A program made the translations under genes and the position numbers. The notes beneath the pieces were generated by a model. That model worked only from the letters and a program-made list of their open reading frames with translations. It was not told the origin of the DNA and ran no database searches. 64,000 nt of DNA from Toxorhynchites rutilus septentrionalis (lineage: Eukaryota > Arthropoda > Insecta > Diptera > Culicidae). The stretch covers positions 73,159,794 through 73,223,793 of the forward strand of contig NC_073744.1 of assembly GCF_029784135.1 (NCBI RefSeq), read 5' to 3'. How positions within the stretch are numbered: the first letter of the stretch is position 1; every line of letters starts with the position of its first letter. Of the stretch, positions 42,801 through 54,195 are shown in pieces.

Positions 42801-45800
42801 TTTCAGGGGAAAAAACAGCAGCGATTTTCACTAACAATCAATCATACGAACAATCACGATAACACGTACACGCAATAGGCCAAACAATGAATTGAAAGCA
42901 ACGAAAAAACTTTACCCTCACTATGAGATTTTATGTTTACCTAATCCATGAATCGCCCCAGCTTCCCCCAGATTTTTTTCGGATAATCAGGAAATATATG
43001 AATGTTACGCGGATTTGAAAGAATACATGAAATTGAAAATATATAGTTTTGCTTTTAAAACTACGAAAATCTAATTTAATTTTTAACACAAAATTGAGTA
43101 TACATTAACAAAATAAACCCTGCGTTAGATGCATTTTGCTCATCAAGACAATATCGTTTTATTTTCATTATAAGCGTTCTCGTTATATTTATCAATTCCG
43201 TCCAGCGCAAATCAGTTCAGCTGCACTAGTTCGTTCGTAAACAGTTCGCCCGCAAACACTTCGTTCTCAAACAGTTCGTTCCCAAACAGTTCACTCTCAA
43301 CCAGTTCTTTCCCATACAGTTCACTCGCAAACAGTTCGTTCTGAACCAGTTCGTTCACAAGCAGTTCACTCTCAAACAGTTCACTCGCAAACCGTTCGCT
43401 CGCAATCAGTTCGTGGGGAGAACTACCGTTCTTTGAAAAAGAACGACCGTTCGTTCACTCTTTTCGGCGAACTAGTTCGTTCGTACCGTTCGTGAACGGT
43501 TTGCCCATCTTTAGTTTGTAAATTCCGCGACGACACGTACTTTGATCTATTCTAACGACAATTCATTTTTTCTGGATTCGTTTGAGGACGTTGTACATGG
43601 TAGATGGTTTTGAAAAATTAAAAGAAATTTTCACAACTGAAAGAGGAACACTTTCAAGATAACTTTATGTCAAAACATTACAGAATCCACCACTACGGGT
43701 GCTGCTGTAAAATCAGTAGTAATTCTGGATCCCGAGTGACGAAACCAGGAACGTATAAATATTTTAATAATGGTCGTACGAAATCGGAATGTGAATTTGT
43801 GGAAGCACATAGAAACCAAAAAGGACGATCTGCGAGTTGGAAAGAGCGGTCATCTCGTTTTATATAAATATTTATAGAATATTAAGTAACACTTAGCTAA
43901 AAATAAATGTTCAAACGCCAACTAGTATAGAAGAATATTAAGGAAACTAAAACGGTTGCACCCATATCAAAAACCTGGTTAAGTCATAATTATATTCTCA
44001 TACATAATCGCTTTTTTATCCACTTTAGCACTAATTGTTCTGTTTCCTTGCAGCACCATGCAATGTACCTGTGTAGATGCACTTATGGTTTTATAGCATA
44101 ATTTTGATTGTTGTCTTACTCTATAATAATAACACAACTTTAATAATAAATCTAAGTGTAACACAATTAACTAAACAAACTTACACGCATCATTGGTAGT
44201 CGGTCTAATTTATTTGCTCTCCAAATTTGTATAATGAAATTGACTACAAAACACGTATTTTAAATAATGGTATGTTCTTTGCGAGATACACATTCTTTCT
44301 GAATCATTCTCCCGTATGATTTTTGACTTTTACAAAAAAATCTACGCATTTTTACATTATTTTCTAAATTTATCTCACCAATCGTATTATCTTGAAATAA
44401 ACCTTTTTTGTAGCTTTCCCAATCATCATCTAAATTTCATCGATTGGCTACAAAAGCTATCCGGAAGCTCACTCTTATGATATTTTGCCGTCGTGATAAT
44501 AACTGTACTATATGTGTATTGTCGTTTTTGACTTTGTGTCCTACTTATTTTTTTGTTCTACATATACAAACATTCCGACCATCGATAAACCCAAATGAAC
44601 TCATGAACCCAAACACGAGCAGCAAGAGGGTGGTATGCATACCACTGAATCGATGACTCGAGCGTTGATCACCGACGAATCACGCACCGGCAAAGCAATG
44701 GGTCCCGTGCAATTGGGGTAGGTTTGTTAGTTCGATTTCCTTTTTGTTTATCCTTTCTTCTCAAAACTCTACCTTTTTTGAGTTATTGCATTTTTTTTCC
44801 TAGGATCCTTTTGGTGCTTTCATTATTCTTCTTCCTATTTCTAATAATCTAAAATCATATGGATACTAGCAAAACAGAACAAACCGAAACAATGGGAAGT
44901 GTGATCGTTTTGTTAGTAAGCTGTATCACCCTAATATTGGTTACGATAGTTCTATATGCCTTCTAATACTTATATTCACACACTATTTATTCTACTCTGC
45001 GATTAAGGAGAAAATCTTTCCATTAACAAACAAACCACTAATTTTCAACCGCAGTTTTCTGGAAAAGTCACAAGAACCAGAAGAGTACCTCCCATGGTCA
45101 GTAGCAAATTACTAAACACAAATACTAATCGTTTCGAAGTAACGTTGTGCATTACGAATACAAGAAAAAAAACTAGAACAAAAAAAAATCTAGTGGATCC
45201 GTTGTTTTATGTTTCATTTTTGTACGTTTCATCACAGTGTTGAAAATGTACCCCGTCTGGAGTTTTGCATAAATTGTAGCATTTGGCTTTTTATCTTTTT
45301 GTGTATGCCTTCACCGCTTTTCCAACAAAAACTGTAGTCTTGCAAACTTTCGTTCGAACATTTTGAAATTTCTTACAATCACTTGTTTAATACTCTTTCT
45401 TCTGTTTCGATTGCTAGCAAATTTGTAGTAGTTGTGTTTAACGAGTTTCATCTTTTTTGTTTGATTCAGCCATTGCCATGTCATACATTACCCGAGTAAA
45501 TGAGGTGCATTTTTAAAAATTATTACCTAGCAATATATTACAATGAAAATTTAAAAGCGAAATTATGTTTTAACTGCTGTATAGATCATTCATTAAATCA
45601 TTTGAGTTGATGTTGATTTCTGTTGTTGAAGAATAACATGCTAATGATATCTCTGAAATTAATGGGTTTTACCCATATTTTATAATGCAAGAGAGTAATC
45701 GTCCGAACAAACAGCAAGTAAGCAAAGCGTCAGTTTCACCACAACTCAAACGACGATCATACGAAATTGTTCATTCATTATTTGGCTTACATAAACAACC

Positions 45801-46121
45801 AACAGTTCCATAGCTATGGAAATGATCAATTGACGGACATTTCATCCATGTACGTAGCTTAAAATGAGATTCGATCACTGCTAATATTTTGTTTTCGAAT
45901 AGTTTTTAACAGTTCATGTGTTCAAAGGGCGTTACAAATTTATCGCAAATGTTACTAATGTGCTTATCCATGTTTTATGACTCATCGTTAACAGCTTCGT
46001 CGCCGGTGTTATCTTACGCGAGCGCCTTCCAGCGTTCGAGCGGATGTTATGGCGGGCTTGTCGGGGCAATGTGTTCCTGCGTCAGGCAATGATCGAATCG
46101 CCACTGGAGGATCCTGCGAAT
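36832..46121 (+). CDS. Vha100-1: V-ATPase 116-kDa subunit a (Vha100-1 type), first five coding exons, partial
   Basis: Subunit a is the membrane stator of the proton pump; its N-terminal cytosolic arm is encoded here. Exons: 36,832-36,948; 37,013-37,318; a third exon that is either 39,190-39,290 or 44,623-44,717; 45,055-45,096; 45,995-46,121. All borders are GT/AG and phases agree: 231 codons with the first alternative, 229 with the second. Recognisable blocks: [20 protein letters not shown], then [97 protein letters not shown] and [11 protein letters not shown]. The C-terminal membrane half is absent up to 64,000, so the gene either continues beyond an intron longer than 17.9 kb or is broken. 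The upstream acceptor at 36,783-36,784 implies a 5' UTR exon farther left. Confidence 0.93.
37319..39189 (+). other. Intron of Vha100-1 between exon 2 and exon 3a
   Basis: No repeat with firm ends and no additional exon with matching phase was found. Short frames on both strands lack domains. Confidence 0.5.
39190..39290 (+). CDS. Vha100-1: Vha100-1 alternative exon 3a
   Basis: Acceptor tatcaacag|atggcg and donor ctagg|gtaaat. The 101-bp exon (phase 0 in, phase 2 out) encodes an acidic stretch [18 protein letters not shown], a glycine-rich run and then QNLKLG. It replaces exon 3b at the junction between FFDE and (G)FLEKS. Confidence 0.85.
40474..40754 (-). mobile_element. tRNA-derived SINE, copy 2
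   Basis: The same family as 34,326-34,596. On the minus strand the A-box TGGCCGAGTGG is near-perfect and a B-box-like GAATCGATTCC follows. The tail is (GAA)n-like. The target duplication TTCGTGTCT lies at 40,465-40,473 and 40,755-40,763. The first bases are repeated (gtgccacgggtgc), giving a short 5' duplication. Confidence 0.87.
40911..41437. mobile_element. MITE (527 bp), Tc1/mariner/pogo-type
   Basis: The left end CAACCATACCTCGCTATAC and right end (reverse complement) CACCCATGCCTCGCTTTAC are flanked by TA on both sides (40,909-40,910; 41,438-41,439). 'CCTCGCTATA' plus 'acggc' words are typical of pogo/Tigger-like ends. Noncoding, in a Vha100-1 intron. Confidence 0.8.
41450..42500 (+). pseudogene. 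Decayed transposase-like relic, copy 2
   Basis: Collinear with 32,285-33,170: shared words 'aggtgtcgact', 'ctcgtcaccaatctgg', 'tttttcagtatatgttgttt', 'agacggcttttacgttcgcg' and, near 42,300, 'cgtcatatgaatcaaagtt' and 'tctggaggtaaaacg'. No long frame survives. The family is not identified. Confidence 0.4.
42501..43224. other. Intronic A/T-rich stretch
   Basis: No supported coding or repeat structure. Confidence 0.4.
43225..43425. repeat. 15-bp minisatellite, about 13 units
   Basis: Units of the form 'cagttcgttcycaaa' repeat with variants (cagttcactctcaaa, cagttcgctcgcaat). A palindrome-rich continuation ('gaacgaccgttcgttc', 'gaactagttcgttcg') follows to 43,505. Spacers are the same as the repeats, so it is not a CRISPR array. 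Confidence 0.9.
43506..44622. other. Intron before Vha100-1 exon 3b
   Basis: A/T-rich. The 66-codon frame at 43,667-43,867 has no domain or codon signal and is rejected as a gene. Confidence 0.4.
44623..44717 (+). CDS. Vha100-1: Vha100-1 alternative exon 3b
   Basis: Acceptor gagcag|caagag and donor ttggg|gtaggt. The 95-bp exon (phase 0 in, phase 2 out) encodes [19 protein letters not shown] and ends AMGPVQLG. It shares the closing QL(K)LG-type end with exon 3a, consistent with a mutually exclusive pair. Start could also be three bases earlier at 44,620. Confidence 0.87.
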
Positions 46122-46389
46122 GTGAGTTTTTTTTATTTTTTTAATACAATATTCAATTCAACAAATATTAGTAAAGTTATAATTGTATTAATATTCAAAT
46201 AAATATTTTTTTATTGATGCAAAACTGTTCATAATTACTCAAAAATGCGCTAAAACTAATTTTCTATCACCCAACAATATTTATAAACGTTTCTTATGCC
46301 TATTTAAAATCATTTTCGTAGACAAACATGATCAGTTTTGAGTAGAGGTTTGAAGAGAGAAATTGAAGTGAAATTGGTATCAATTAGTG

Positions 46390-48148
46390 GTGAAACGGAT
46401 AGTAGTTTGGCCGGATACCGCATATCCGGCAAGCTTCAAGGCTGGATAGCCGGATAACCGCTAGCCAGTGCTTGGAATTATCAGTTTCATATCAATCATT
46501 TCAGCTGAATTTCAGACCACATTCGATCATTATACCATTGCATTCGGGATACCGAAAATGAACCAACGCCAAGCCTCACAATCACAGCAAGCCACTGACA
46601 GTTGATTTATTCACTTTCGTTCATTATCTTTTCCGTTCTGCTCTGCGTTCACGGAATGCAAAATATCCCTTTGTCATTCATTGATATTAATATACCGAAT
46701 ATACCAGTTCATTCAATACCAACATCGTTCTCAGACAACTGACGAAACGGTAAAATTTTTTGAGGAAGATAAGGAAGTGCTGAAAATTCATAATAGTGAC
46801 AGCAAGTTAGGATAGCGTTAGCGTTGCGAAGTGTGAAGGAATTGACAGTGTAAGCCGAGGAAGAGGCTTTTTCAAACAGTTCACACAAGTATTTGCGAAA
46901 CAACTAAATTACATACAAACCGATTTTATTTTAATTTAACGATGGAAATATCTATGCAATCGATCCTACAATGGCCCATTGGCCACTCGAAATTCGGATC
47001 AACTCCTCCAGCAGATCGTATTCGTTAGATAATTCCGAGTGTTGCAGTGTTGTTGCTTGAATACTCATTTGCGTTGCCATTTCGGAGTAATTTCAGGAAC
47101 AACTGCGTTATGAAAAAACAAAGCATTCTCTCAATGAGAAAATCACACACTTTTCAGGATATTGAAAATGAACAGTAACAACAATCCTGACAATTCTATG
47201 GCAATGAATAAATGTGAATGAATTCTCATGATTCGATTTTTTGAGGAAGCTCAGATAGAACAGTATGAATATGAATGAACACAGTATCGCCAAGCAAAAT
47301 AAACGCGTTACAGTGATAAAAATGTATTTTCAATATTACTTAATAAGCTCGATATTTCCAAACCCTGCGGCTAGCCGGTTATTCGACTTTTTATTTGCGA
47401 ATACGAAACTGGAAGACCCTGCATGTGTGCATAAAGCGAATAAAGAATTACATTTTAGAAGAAATAAACACATTTTTATATAAAAATAATGAACTTTGAA
47501 TAAATTTTCCGTTTCGAAGGGATATCTTTTAATAGAGTATTAACTTTTCAGCAGGGAATCTTCACCGTTTTTTTTTCTCTGATAACGAAACCTGTTTTTG
47601 TGCGATTTTTTTGTGCGGTAGATGAAAAGAACATGCAACTGTTTCGACATGCAACTGAAAGCACATCACAGCCACGCGCAACCGAAAAGGCAAACTGTCC
47701 CATCGCAAAGCGGGGAAGCAAATAGAAATCGAACGGTGAACGGCGTGGATTTGAGTTATTTTCTTGGGGGAAACTTTTTTTACGCGGTCGCTATCTACCG
47801 CACAAAAAAAGTTTTTCTTTAAAACACGATTTACTTTATTTAGCTACTGGTGAAGTCTTGCACGATTTTTTATCCGATTTTTTTTTAGCGGTCCCTAACC
47901 CCCTCACAAAAAAGGTTTGTCTGTGTATAAAATATCTTGCGACGAATCTTCGGAGAGTAACGGCTCATCGTCGGCTTCATGACCTGTAAATGAAACAAGA
48001 CGAAACTGAATCAAACCTTATACACGAAACTCACGACACACCTTTTGGGATTTATGTTATGTTAATGAGAAATTGTGGTATTTTTCCAATATTCGATATC
48101 CGGCCGAATAGCAAATATTGGCCGGAAAGGCCGGATATCCGTTTCATC
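46390..48148. mobile_element. Possible element with GTGAAACGGATA inverted ends
   Basis: 'gtgaaacggatagtagtttgg', here split at 46,390-46,410, and 'gatatccgtttcatc' (48,134-48,148) are inverted. Both ends are followed inward by 'ggccggata/tatccggcc' words. The interior has no transposase. Ends are imperfect, so moderate to low confidence. Confidence 0.45.
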
Positions 48149-48154
48149 TCTAGT

Positions 48155-48990
48155 AGGGGAGAGGGGGGGGGGGGGTAAGACGGACACGTTAAGGAAAACT
48201 TCAATTGTATTTTTGGAAACTCATGTTTTCCAAAACTTAAAAGCAGTTTCTTACAGTTCAATATACTGGTTTTCGAAATAATTGGCCAAATGTTTTATAA
48301 AAATGTGTTTTTTCGTGTTTTTCACTGAAATTAAAACAAGCCGAAAAGTAGAACATTTTTATCGATGCGGGTATAATGGACATGTAGTGGGGGAATATGG
48401 ACAAGTTCATAATATACGGAGCGTAGAAGTTTATTACTCGCGATAGAAATAATTTCGCTCTCTCTCTCTCTCTCTCTCTCAGTTTTTGTGTGTCCAGTAA
48501 CTGAAATAGAACAAAAAGAGAAAGCAATATAAAAGAGTTCAATATTATTCCCTTAACTTTCCACCATGCATTGGATGTGATTATGGATGTGACTGTCCAT
48601 TTCAACCCAACCACTGCAATTATTTCAATAATTTAAATTTACCATTTACGAAAGAATTTACTTCTCCGTACATAGCAAATATCGCTTCTCTGTCAACTCA
48701 CAAACCGAAATATAACCATCAGCGAATTCAATTTTGCAATTAAATCACTCAAAATGCTTAATATCGAAGCCGCGAAAATTACATCCACACGCGGAGTCAA
48801 GTTTGATTTTCGGTTTGTGTTTCCCTATTCCACTTTTGATCAGTAATCATTATCATAAGACGGTTTAAATATTCTAGAATAGCATGTAGAAGAGGTTCGC
48901 ATCAATAGAAATTTGAAATTCATAATGCAACTATACAAATCAACCACCTGTCCATAATACCCCCACTGTCCGTCTTACCCGCAGGTCTCC
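48155..48990. mobile_element. MITE with GGTAAGACGGACA ends (~836 bp)
   Basis: The left end has a G-run and 'ggtaagacggacacg'; the right end reverse-complements to 'ggagacctgcgggtaagacg' and 'gacagtggggg'. A short (CT)n run is at 48,458-48,480. Noncoding. Confidence 0.65.
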
Positions 48991-50030
48991 TATCAATGTT
49001 TATTTTATTGTTTCTATGTTAGACTTACTTTATCTCCGAATTAAAATTCTTCTGAATTTTGTGCTCGAAACCTGTACAAAGTTATGCTAAAAGTCAAAAA
49101 AATGCAAGAATAATACCGAGTTGAAAGACCGCCCAAAAATATCGGGCGAATGAAGGCATGCATATTTCATAAGGGAAATTGTTTTAAACATTGCTTTTCC
49201 ACAAGTTTATTCAAAAATAATGGAATAAATTCAGGTAAAAGTAACACGAATCGATAAACATATTTCCTGAAATGTTTCAATGGGCTAAAAGTACTGATCG
49301 GCGTCATTGTTTTCGTTTGTGAAATGTTCATTCAGTACAAATTCAACCATGTATCGATATGCGTCGGATGTTTCCATAATTATGTTAATTCAATTTTATT
49401 GAATGATCCCGTTATCCAGATTGATATCCAAAATGAAAACTGGAGTGAAAAATTTGTTTAATAAATTTAAATGTTTAAAAAATTCGAGCCTGTGTCATGT
49501 GTCTTTTCGTTTCAACTGGGACAGAACTTTGAAAATCATTCTTCGCCGATTGCCCGAAGTAACCAGACGAAGGAAAGTCGCGTCTAAGTTTCGTTATCGG
49601 TTACCGCGTGATTGTTGTTTTTTTTCGCCGCTGAAGAGTTCATTTCGCTATCTGGATAGTGAGTGGAGTACCCTGAATGAAGGCGGATAGAGGCTTTCAT
49701 CATCGGAAAACCAAGGATTGGTTTTTATGTTGTCGCTGCTTCGCCGACATTGGAGTTTTCGCCGAATCATCGTGCCAACAGTACCAGTGCGGGTAAGCTT
49801 TTACCGACGACTGTGTGTAGTGGTGTCGTAAGCACATTCTCACCACTAACGAGCTTTCAGCGCGCTCCCGTTCATCTGCACTGGAGTGCGTTCATAGGTG
49901 AATAAGATTAAATATACTCAGAGAAAATATTTATTAATTATAAGTTTTTTTTTTGTTTTTGTGAATTATTTTATTGTGAAATATTGTTCAAAAAACAAAA
50001 AATACTTAGAATATAAGTGCAAATTTTAAA

Positions 50031-51621
50031 ATGGCAGAGAGTGGGGGACCTTCGGATATGGAGGTCTCTGACTCCAGTTCCCTCCTAAGTGATAAAAAAA
50101 AGTCACTCAAACGCGTACCAAATACGGAAGATACTTCTTCTGGGGACGAGTCAGCTAACCCTACCAAGCCTCCCTCCAAAAAACTAGCAAATCTCCCATC
50201 TGCCCTTAACGATTCCACTTTACCTTCAACCTCGTCTTCTCCCTCTGTTCTCCTCGCTCCTTCTCAACCTTCACCTTCCCACCCTACTGTCCCTGATCAC
50301 TCTCAATCCCCGTCCCCGTCCTTCCTCCCCTGTTATTCCCACCCCGCGTGTGAAGGTCTATCCAGAAGATGCGCCCGGAATTGGTCCCTGGGTTGTTTTC
50401 TTCAGGCCTAAGCCTAATGGAAAAGCGTTGAGAGTCATGCAGATCGCGAAAGATCTGGCAAGGTATACCTCCGTTTCGGAAATTTCGAAGGTTAGACCAA
50501 ACAAATTACGAGTTGTCGTGACTGACCGGAAAGACGCAAACAAGATTGTTGTCGATCAGCATTTCACAATTGAGTATCGGGTTTACATTCCCTCTCACAT
50601 AGTCGAAATTGAGGGTGTGATAACCGAAACGGGCTTGACGTGCGAATACATTACGAGTGAAGGTACTGGCCGTTTTAAAAAACTGCCCTCGACGACTGTT
50701 AAGATCTTGGGTTGCCGCCAGCTCGGAACAGTCTCCCATGAAGGAAATGACACTAAATTTACGCCGTCCAACTCGTTTCGAGTCACCTTCGCTGGTTCAG
50801 CTCTACCTGACTACGTAATGGTAGATAAATTGAGGTTAGCCGTGCGACTTTTTATCCCAAGGCCAATGACTTGTCTAAAGTGCAAGTCAGTTGGTCACAC
50901 GGCTGCTTATTGTGCCAATAAAGAACGATGTGCCACTTGCGGAGAACAACATGAGGGGAAATCCTGCAGTGCGACTGAGCATAAGTGTCCATATTGCGGG
51001 GGATCCCCACACGTGCTCTCAGCTTGTGAAACATACAAGATTCGCTGGGAGAAACAGAAGCGCTCTTTGAGGGAACGCTTTAAACGCACTTCCGCAGAAA
51101 TTTTGAAGGGCGCTTCTCCACTGGCTCAAGAACAACAACCAATCAATACACACAATGTCTTCGCTACGTTGCCAGTTGACGAAATGGAAGCGGATACAGC
51201 TAACGGGGGCACGCCGTTTATTTCTCAAGGGAATCCCCGGCGCAAAAATGTGACCACTCCCAAAGTTCAAGGACAAGTCCCTCCGGTGATACCCCCTGTT
51301 AGCTTGCCCAAAAAATCGAGTGCAGCGGATAAGCAAAATCAGGTCCCTCCTGGCCTCCGTGGTAATAGTTCACCTTCGAACAACCCAGCACTCGAGGGGA
51401 CATCAAAAACCCCAACTGTCCCTGTTTTTCCGTCCAGTTCAACTTCCCAATCGGGATTTATAAAGTTGTCTGACCTTGTGGATCAAATCTTCACGTGTTT
51501 TAATGTTTCCGACTCCATCAGAACCATTGTCACCGCAATGCTTCCAGTACTAAAGACAATTTTGCAGCAATTGATGCAAACATGGCCCCTCCTTGCAATG
51601 ATTATCTCTCTTGATGTCTAA
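50031..51621 (+). pseudogene. Non-LTR ORF1 (Gag-like, three zinc knuckles), one frameshift
   Basis: The start at 50,031 gives MAESGGPSDMEVSDSSSLLS and a Ser/Pro-rich region. The frame shifts near 50,300-50,325 into the second part (50,350-51,621). That holds a Gag core (VYPEDAPGIGPWVVFFRPK … NKLRVVVTDRKDANKIV). Three knuckles follow: CLKCKSVGHTAAYC, CATCGEQHEGKSC and CPYCGGSPHVLSAC. A basic and proline-rich tail closes it. ORF1p would bind the element RNA. The stop overlaps the ORF2 start by eight bases (ATGTCTAA). Confidence 0.87.
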
Positions 51622-54082
51622 TTTAAATAGAGAGGTCGGAGATATCACTGTTTTACAGTGGAATTGTCGTAGTCTTATCCCTAAATTGGATACATTCAAA
51701 TTTCTAATTCATAAACTCAATTGTGATGTTTTTGCTCTGTCCGAAACCTGACTCTCTTCTCAAAATGATCTCTCTTTCCACGATTTTAATATAATACGCT
51801 TGGACCGCGATGACAGATACGGAGGAGTACTATTGGATCAATAAGTGTCACTCATTTTTTAGAATTGACCTTCCACCTATTGGAGGGATCGAAGCTGTTG
51901 CTTGTCAGGCAAACATCAGAGGCAAAGACCTCTGTATAGTCAGCTTGTATTGGCCTCCGAGAGCTGCGGTTAGCCGCAAGCAACTTGTTGACATGTGCTC
52001 ACTCCTTCCTGAGCCACGATTAATCTTGGGAGACTTCAACTCTCACGGAACTGCCTGGGGGGAACAGTACGACGACAATCGTTCATCGTTGATATATGAC
52101 CTTTGTAACAGCTTCAATATGACCGTTTTGAACACTGGGGAAACAACACGTGTACCTAAACCTCCTGCTAACCCAAGTGCTCTTGACCTCTCGCTTTGCT
52201 CGAATTCACTATCGTTAGATTGCGAGTGGAATGTAATCCAGGACCCCAACGGTAGTGATCACTTGCCAATCAAAATTTCCATCACCATTGGGTCGAATTC
52301 TTCTGAATCTATAAACATGGCATATGACCTCACAAGACACATTGACTGGAAAAAATATGCGGACGCGATTACTCTAGGTATCAATTCCAGAGATGGTTTA
52401 CCTCCATTGGAGGAGTATAACTTCCTTTCTCGTTTGATCAATGACAGCGCGGTTCGCGCTCAAACGAAACCCATCCCAGGTTCCACTCTTCGCCGAAGGC
52501 CTCCCAATCCATGGTGGGATAGCCAATGTTCCAAGCTTTATCAGGATAAATCGAACGCATTCAAAGCTTTTCGGAAACGTGGAACCATTGAAAATTTTCA
52601 GTCGTATTTGGACCTTGAAAATCAATTTAAAAACTTGATCAAAGGAAAAAAACGTGCTTATTGGCGAAATTTCGTGGAAGGTTTGTCACGAGAAACGTCA
52701 ATGAAAAAATTATGGAAAGTGGCTCGAAACATGAGAAATCGCTCTTCAACGAATGAAAGCGAAGAATATTCACATCGATGGATTTTTAATTTTGCACGGA
52801 AGGTTTGTCCCGATTCCGTTCCTGTGCAAAAAATTGTTCGAGATATACCACAAGATAGGTGCGATCTTGATTCCGGGTTTTCGATGGTAGAATTCGCTCT
52901 CCTTTCATGTAACAATTCGGCTCCGGGAACGGATAGAATTAAGTTCAACTTGTTGAAAAACCTCCATGATGTGGCGAAACATCGCTTGTTGAATTTATTC
53001 AATCGGTTTCTGGAACATAATATTGTTCCGGATGATTGGAGACAAGTACGAGTTATAGCTATTCAAAAACCCGGAAAACCCGCGTCCGACTTCAATTCGT
53101 ACCGCCCAATAGCAATGCTGTCTTGTATACGGAAATTGTTGGAGAAAATGATCTTGTTTCGCCTTCATCGATGGGTTGAAACGAATGGCCTACTCTCAGA
53201 TACACAATATGGGTTCCGCAGGGGCAAGGGGACGAATGATTGTCTTGCGTTGCTTTCTTCAGAAATTCAAATCGCTTACGCCGAAAAAAAACAAATGGCT
53301 TCAGTATTCTTGGACATAAAGGGGGCCTTTGATTCTGTTTCAATAGAGGTTTTGTCAGACAAATTACACTCTCGGGGTCTGCCGCCTCTATTGAATAATA
53401 TGTTATATAACTTGCTTTGTGAGAAACATTTGAACTTTTCTCACGGAGATTCGGCAGTAAGTCGGGTCTCTTACATGTGCCTCCCCCAGGGCTCATGTTT
53501 AAGCCCCCTTTTGTACAACTTCTACGTAAGCGACATTGACAATTGCCTTACACAAAATTGCAGCCTAAGACAACTTGCAGATGATGGAGTGGTGTCTGTC
53601 GTAGGATCAAACGAATCCGACCTGCAAGAACCCTTACAAGATACATTGAACAATTTTTCAACCTGGGCCATTATGCTAGGGATCGAATTCTCCACGGAGA
53701 AAACAGAGATGGTGGTTTTTTCTAGGAAGCATAAACCAGCAAAACCAAAGCTTCAACTTTTGGGTAAACCGATCACTCATGCTATGTCATTCAAGTATCT
53801 TGGGGTCTGGTTCGACTCCAAATGCACTTGGGGGGCCCATATTAGGTATCTGAGTAAAAAATGCCAACAAAGAATAAACTTTCTCCGTACAATTACCGGC
53901 ACATGGTGGGGAGCCCATCCCGAAGATCTTATAATGTTGTATAGAACAACTATTCTCTCAGTGATGGAGTACAGCAGTTTCTGTTTTCAATCAGCTGCCA
54001 AAACACACTTCATTAAACTCGAGCGAATTCAGTATCTTTGTCTCCGTATTGCTCTGGGATGTATGCCCAGAGCAATACGGAG
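51614..54082 (+). pseudogene. Non-LTR ORF2: endonuclease and reverse transcriptase, broken
   Basis: It begins MSNLNREVGDITVLQWNCRS at 51,614. A nonsense codon lies where the family has ETW (about 51,750) and a frameshift lies near 51,825. The main frame then runs from 51,810. Endonuclease motifs: LGDFNSHGTAWG, SALDLSLCS and GSDHLPI. RT motifs: APGTDRIKFNLL, YRPIAMLSCIRKLLEKM, YGFRRGKGTNDC, FLDIKGAFDSVS, CLPQGSCLSPLLYNFY and RQLADDGVVSV, then the thumb FKYLGVWFDSKCTWGAHI. The RNase H/C-terminal region is missing because the sequence snaps back at 54,059. Not functional. Confidence 0.87.
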
Positions 54083-54195
54083 TTGTTCTCAAATGGGGAT
54101 CAACACTAGGGTAGGAGCCTACCTGTTGGTCTCAAATGTTCCTATCTCACGCCTCCACGAAGATCATATGACGACATTTTTAGATCGGGCGTGAA

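Larger units (their letters stand above)
49480..54082 (+). mobile_element. I/Loner/Jockey-group non-LTR retrotransposon, 3' truncated
   Basis: A plus-strand element with a ~550-bp 5' UTR (start uncertain), ORF1 (50,031-51,621) and ORF2 (51,614-54,082). ORF2 stops matching after the RT thumb, exactly at a 17-bp snap-back hairpin (54,042-54,082). A truncated 3' end is unusual, because target-primed copies normally lose the 5' end. The clade is not certain: RT motif 'QLADDG' and ORF1 style fit culicine Loner/I-like families. Confidence 0.8.

Noticed and set aside
43225..43505. Possible CRISPR array
   Set aside because: Repeats are contiguous and variable with no unique spacers; the context is eukaryotic. 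It is a minisatellite.
43667..43867. 66-codon frame with several cysteines
   Set aside because: Isolated in A/T-rich intron DNA, no conserved spacing, no start context or repeat support.
47990..48281. Short plus-strand frames near 48 kb
   Set aside because: They run through a G-rich MITE end and have no domain content.
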